From Rhyacichthys aspro (taxonomy: Eukaryota; Chordata; Actinopteri; Gobiiformes; Rhyacichthyidae): DNA of 64,000 nucleotides. Shown one piece after another: positions 59,379 to 64,000 of the stretch. The stretch lies in contig CM072158.1 of the NCBI GenBank assembly GCA_036850595.1, positions 19,228,044-19,292,043 of the forward strand, written 5' to 3'. How positions within the stretch are numbered: position 1 is the first letter of the stretch; each line of letters opens with the position of its first letter. Under the pieces are notes generated by a model, which saw only the letters and a program-made list of their open reading frames with translations, was not told the origin of the DNA and ran no database searches. The position numbers and the translations under genes are program-made.

Positions 59379-61730
59379 AAATCATTCAACCAGGACATGC
59401 AACAAGTGATTATAAAATGTTCCACTGTGTTGTTTGAGCTGGATTGGACACAATATGACCCTACAGTCTAATCCTCCAGTCAGTGCTGTGATCCTGGTCC
59501 CAGGTGCTGCTGATGTGACACTTATAATGGATGAGTAAGAGGCAGAGAGGGAAATTTCCCAAGAAGGATCAGTAATTTTTAAATTAAAGTGGAGGAGTCT
59601 TGTAAAATGCACATTATAAAAGGGTTAAACTGAGGCTAATACTTTTGAAGACTCTATTAGCGCTACATTGGATGTTGGATTAAGTAGTGGAACCAATGAG
59701 AAATGACACTTATTTGCAAAATCAATATCAGACATGTGGTCAAAGAGTTTTATTCAGTCTGTGGAGCCAAGTGGGCTGAAAGGAGCCCATTACTTCAATA
59801 CTTTGTGGAGTGCATTCTTTAACAATGCACCAACTGACATATATATGGCATATATCTACCTAATAAACAAACACAAAATATGATTTGGTCAAAACAAGAT
59901 CATGACTATGTTGCTGGATGTGCCAATAGGTCGGTTTATAGTATATACTACGAGTGTGTCAGGATTTCCTTCCCAGTCCCTAACAGACATTACATGGCTG
60001 TTGACTCTGGTGTACATATGTTGGTGAAAATGTACTACTGCCTTTTGGTTCTGACCCGTTGAAATATGTATATGTAAATATTATTGGCCACAATAAGTTG
60101 TTTCATTCAACAGCCTTGTGTACAGTAATGTTCACTGTTCTCTTATGAAAAAGCATCATGTGCTATTTTGGTTGACTCGTTGCTACTTTTGCTGATGCAT
60201 TATGGGAAATCTTTGAGTCTACTACATTTCGGTCACTAGAAATTCAGACGCCAGTAATAATGATGTTATCACTGTATAGTGCACCATACAGAGAGTAAGA
60301 AGTGATTGTGGACACAGACTATAACTAACTACAATAATATCCTCTGATCAGTGCCAAAATATTCCCAAGCATCTTCTTTTAATATTTTACTATTCTCATA
60401 TGATATCAGATTTATTACATACCTTAATAATGCAACAACTCCATACAGTAATTAGTCATCACTTTTTATTTTACATAATAATGTATGATTTAGCATGCTA
60501 GCAAGAACTTAAGCTAATTACCTAATTAATTATCCTTCAGTACAGTTAGGCTTTCTGATTTTTGAAAATCTTGTACATTATTTTGGGCCTCTGAATACTG
60601 AGACACTTATATTTCCTTCCCCTCACTAACAGCTCACAGATCTGAAACAGGTTTTAGCCAACGTTTACTTATTACTGTAGTCTTTGTTGGATAAACCAGA
60701 GTGAACATTGATGTTGTTGTTCGCCATGTTTCTGATCTTGTCCAGCACAGCAAATGATTTTAGCGACTTTAACATGTAGCCCTTAGCTCTTGTAGCGCTA
60801 GCTCTTCTTTAAAAACAGGTAAATACAGAGCCAGTTGCTTATGTTCTCTCCCGGACACCGACAGCCCACACACATCTAAAGTCTGTTGGATGTCATTTGC
60901 CAAAACCATGTTGTTTTTGCACAATTTGCAGCTATTGTTGTTAACAATGACTACATGGGGCTATTGAGTTAATCCTGGTTAAATTTACCCCCTCAACTCA
61001 TTCTAACATTCCAGATCCAACACATTGAATATACTTTAAATCAAAATAGTCAAATATGTACACACAAATATGTATACACTCAATTCATGCCCTGTACTTC
61101 TTTTTGCGTGTTTGCCATGTTGTTATGTTGAATTACATTTCTATAGAGAGCCCCTATATTCAGCCACTGAATATGTTTCCTTGGAACTTAAGAATGCAAG
61201 AAGGCAGGGAATGACATTAGCATTAGCCGCATAAAAGGGTTACAGTGCAGACAGATTTATGCCTCATTTAAATATGAAGAGCTCTGGCTGCTTGGATTTA
61301 CAACTAAATTAACAGTCTTTCCATTTAAGATCACATATTCAGATACAGCATACAGAAAACACTCCATCCACAAGCGACATCACTTTACATTCAATGAATA
61401 GTCTGTCTTCTGCTGTCGGCTCACTTCCTTTTGAAAACTTCATCTTCATAAGCTGCTTACCGCATTATTTTTAAAGCTTAACCATCTCTGTTTGGACAAA
61501 AAATAGTGCCTTTGTGGGGAAACATTTCCAGCAGGAGATGAATGCGCTAGAATAATGTGGCTCGTTTATCATTTTCAACAACAATGACTTCCACAGCACA
61601 AAAAGACACTAATTAAAATGGTCAGTTATGGTCGGCCTTGGCCTTTTGACAACAACAGCAATACGACTCATTGTGGTCCATTCAGAGTAGATGATAAAGA
61701 CCTAGTTTCATTTCAATTCTTCCCCTTTTT
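59379..61730. other. Intergenic, nothing recognised
   Basis: No gene or repeat is supported. A patch near 61540-61660 (AACAACAATGACTTCC, ACTAATTAAAATGG) has a regulatory texture. Confidence 0.5.
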
Positions 61731-61739
61731 CACGAAGGC

Positions 61740-62000
61740 AGCACACTCTGCACCCTCTTCCTAGCCGAGCGGGGAAAATTAGAGCTCTGATTGGCTGACA
61801 GAAAGAGCGATGGCTGCTCCCGGTGCTGGATAAATAGTGGAGATCCCCAGCAGATGACCGCTTTGATGTATGTGGTCTCAGTAAAGCGATAATACAGTGG
61901 TGCTGCCGGGCTGTAGCTCCTCTTTGACAGCACCGGCACTTGGCCCAGGCATTATCTGCTTCATCATAGGTTTGTATGAAGAGAGTCCAAAGGGAAAGGG
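61740..62000 (+). promoter_or_regulatory. Promoter-like or conserved non-coding patch
   Basis: Higher GC than the surroundings. An inverted CCAAT box (GATTGGCTG, about 61789-61797) lies some 40 bp upstream of a TATA-like GGATAAATAG (about 61828-61837) in the plus direction. No downstream frame or donor is convincing, and the overlapping minus-strand frames (69 and 98 codons) show no domain. It could equally be an enhancer. Confidence 0.25.
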
Positions 62001-64000
62001 GCAAATCTTCTTTATGTCAGCACTGAGACAAAAGCAGCATTAATAACATTTGCTTATGTAGAAGCTAAGTCACAGATTTTCTGTTGCAACAAGCTCAGAG
62101 TTGCTGCGTAGGTTTGTATAAACCGGGTTACTTTTGGTTCATTTGTTAAACAACGCTGGTTATTTACATTAAAACCAAACCCTAAACCAATGATCACTGG
62201 GCATGTGCTGCACAGAAAACTCAGAGTGGAGTGAACAGCCTTTAGTGTTCAACTTGGAGAAAAGAAGAAAAGAAGGTCATTTCTGCTCTGGAACAGGAAG
62301 CAAGACAGACGCAGCAGCCAAAAACTGCCTCGCACTGAGGATAAGACCAATTAAAAAACTCATAACTTTACCTTTTTTATGTCGTTTCACTGAATATAAC
62401 ACTTAGGTACAGCCAAATCAAAATGAAATGAAACAGTAAGTGGTCATTAATATCCTTTTGATTGTTCTTGAGCAGACTGCCATAAAGTATAAGAAAAAAC
62501 TGAGAGGCCAAGTATAAAAGCTTTAGTCATGATGCAGCGTAAGATTGATTGAAAACTAAAACCCAGCTTCAGGCCACAGGGCTCTGGTGGTCAAAAGACA
62601 GAAACAATCTGGAACGGAAAGTCACTGGTCAAAGATAAATTATTTTTGATCCCCTTTGACTTGGGGTTGGGTGTTTTTGCTTGTACACTTAAAACTGCAT
62701 TAATGGTTTTGTCTCGTTGCCAGCTGCATCCCTCACTTCTAAATATTGAAGCCTTGGCGCTCTTCCTCAAAGCAGCCAGGGTTCACAGTCGTTTGAGCAA
62801 AATCTAAGTTCCAATGGCCGACAACATGGTGCAGCCCGTAGACAACTGTGAGCTTTAGTGCTGTTAGATTTTCTTTTTATTGCAGATAAAAAATGGATTG
62901 CATCAACGTTTATGGATCAGGTCAATGGTCTGTAAAGATGATTGTTTGTTTAACAAACGCAATTGATATTCAGTACAAGGGACAATGACCAACCGTTAAC
63001 ACTGGCAACACTTAAACTTAAACTTAAACAGTCAAGTCAGTTAATAACTAAAACATGCCATTTAGGGGGTAGGTTTAGGTTCTGAACTTTTCGGGATTTT
63101 TGTTGTGAAAATGTTGCTCGGTTTGTTTTGTTTTATTTTATTTTATTGTACAGTCATTATATCTGCTTTTGGTTTGCATAAGTTTTCAAAAAAGTCCCTG
63201 AAATATATTATTATTATTATTATTATTATTAATGAATTGTTAGTGAAAATAAATAATTTATCTATATTCAGACATGTATCCAGGTCATGGGGGACTATGG
63301 GCCAGATCTTGTGCGTGGCGCAGCTATACACCTGCCTCATGAAGTGTGGTGGTCTAAAGATGAGGCGTGGAGTGGTGCACAAAATGTTGGTCTAAGTTAA
63401 AGTGTAGTGTGCGGTCTTTTAACACCATTACATGTCAATTCCTTGATGCAGGTGGGCAGGTGCACATCCACAGACTGAGGCAGGCATCATTAAAGTAAAA
63501 AATCATAAAATTATTGTTGCATAATTATTGTGCACATGCATGAACAAACAGCTTGGCTCTGAGAGGAACACACCTATGACATGTCAGCCTCTTAAGACCT
63601 GTGTCTGTGACCTCATAACAGGGAAAAATTGTTTTTGACACACCCTGTAATGCACATTTGTGTCTCTGCCTGCGCAAACATCGGAAAGAAATAGCGTTAT
63701 GTCTCACAGCTGATTCTGGGAATGCCTTTGTATTCCCAGGATTAGCTGGAGGAAGTGTCTGGGGAGAGAAGGGATTTAGAACAGCTTCCCAAGCCACTTC
63801 AGCTAACACAGGGTTTTACTTCAGCCGCTCTGCTCTGCTCCTATACATACGCTATTAAAATGCCATTCAATCTTTGCACTATTTCACAGGTTGAAGCTGA
63901 AATTGCAACAGGCCGCTGCTGTGAAAGCCTTATTTGACCGTGGAGATGGGAGTTTTCCAGTTGGATGCTGCACAAACCAGTTGGTGAGGGCCAAGCGTTC
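62001..64000. other. Intergenic, with (TTA)n microsatellite
   Basis: A short TTA array lies at about 63207-63231. Frames up to 96 codons overlap on opposite strands and are treated as chance. No exon, RNA gene or transposon end was recognised up to the right edge. Confidence 0.5.

Overview
The window looks like AT-rich, gene-poor nuclear DNA from a teleost fish. The evidence is its repeat content: 3' ends of L2/Rex-like and RTE-like LINEs, a Penelope-like element with a GIY-YIG tail, a Tc1-like transposase remnant of a type very common in fish, hAT-like 'AGGGCTGC' ends, a tRNA-headed SINE, and long (TA)n/(GATA)n arrays. I found no open reading frame that I can defend as a host protein-coding gene. 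The longest frames (up to about 180 codons) lack recognisable domains and are mostly short open stretches in non-coding DNA. All family names come from reading by eye, without a database search.

Layout. 1-9.3 kb: intergenic DNA with two members of a 'GGTCTTG/GGTCTCG' repeat and two patches that look like conserved regulatory sequence. 9.9-11.1 kb: a 53-bp minisatellite interrupted by a 747-bp TA-flanked inverted-repeat transposon. 12.6-15.1 kb: two SINE copies. 18.8-24.1 kb: a regulatory-looking patch with POU/SOX-like motifs, a possible hAT-type element and one copy of an unclassified dispersed repeat whose relatives lie at 27.5 and 30 kb. 27.8-28.9 kb: a homopolymer-rich block that looks like an assembly artefact, next to two Penelope-like fragments joined head to head. 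31-37 kb: a homeodomain-palindrome patch, a hAT-like element with a local direct duplication, a Tc1-like remnant, a common fish repeat and an RTE-like LINE end. 38.8-42.8 kb: a decayed L2-like LINE, a purine-rich 5'UTR-like stretch, a second LINE end and a SINE tail carrying a perfect hairpin. 43-55 kb: intergenic DNA with a microsatellite, LINE/SINE tails and a local tandem duplication. 55.7-57.1 kb: a CpG-rich candidate promoter/first exon, with an inverted partial copy about 430 bp away that runs into a LINE 3' end. 57.1-64 kb: intergenic DNA with a further Penelope-like 3' end and one promoter-like patch.

The most notable locus is 55.7-57.1 kb. A CpG-rich block with a full CRE palindrome reads like a minus-strand promoter and 5' exon. 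About 165 bp of the inferred exon is present again in inverted orientation at roughly 94% identity, joined sense-to-sense to the 3' tail of a LINE. One economical explanation is a chimeric retrocopy made by template switching during LINE reverse transcription. This remains an inference, because no clear target-site duplication was seen.
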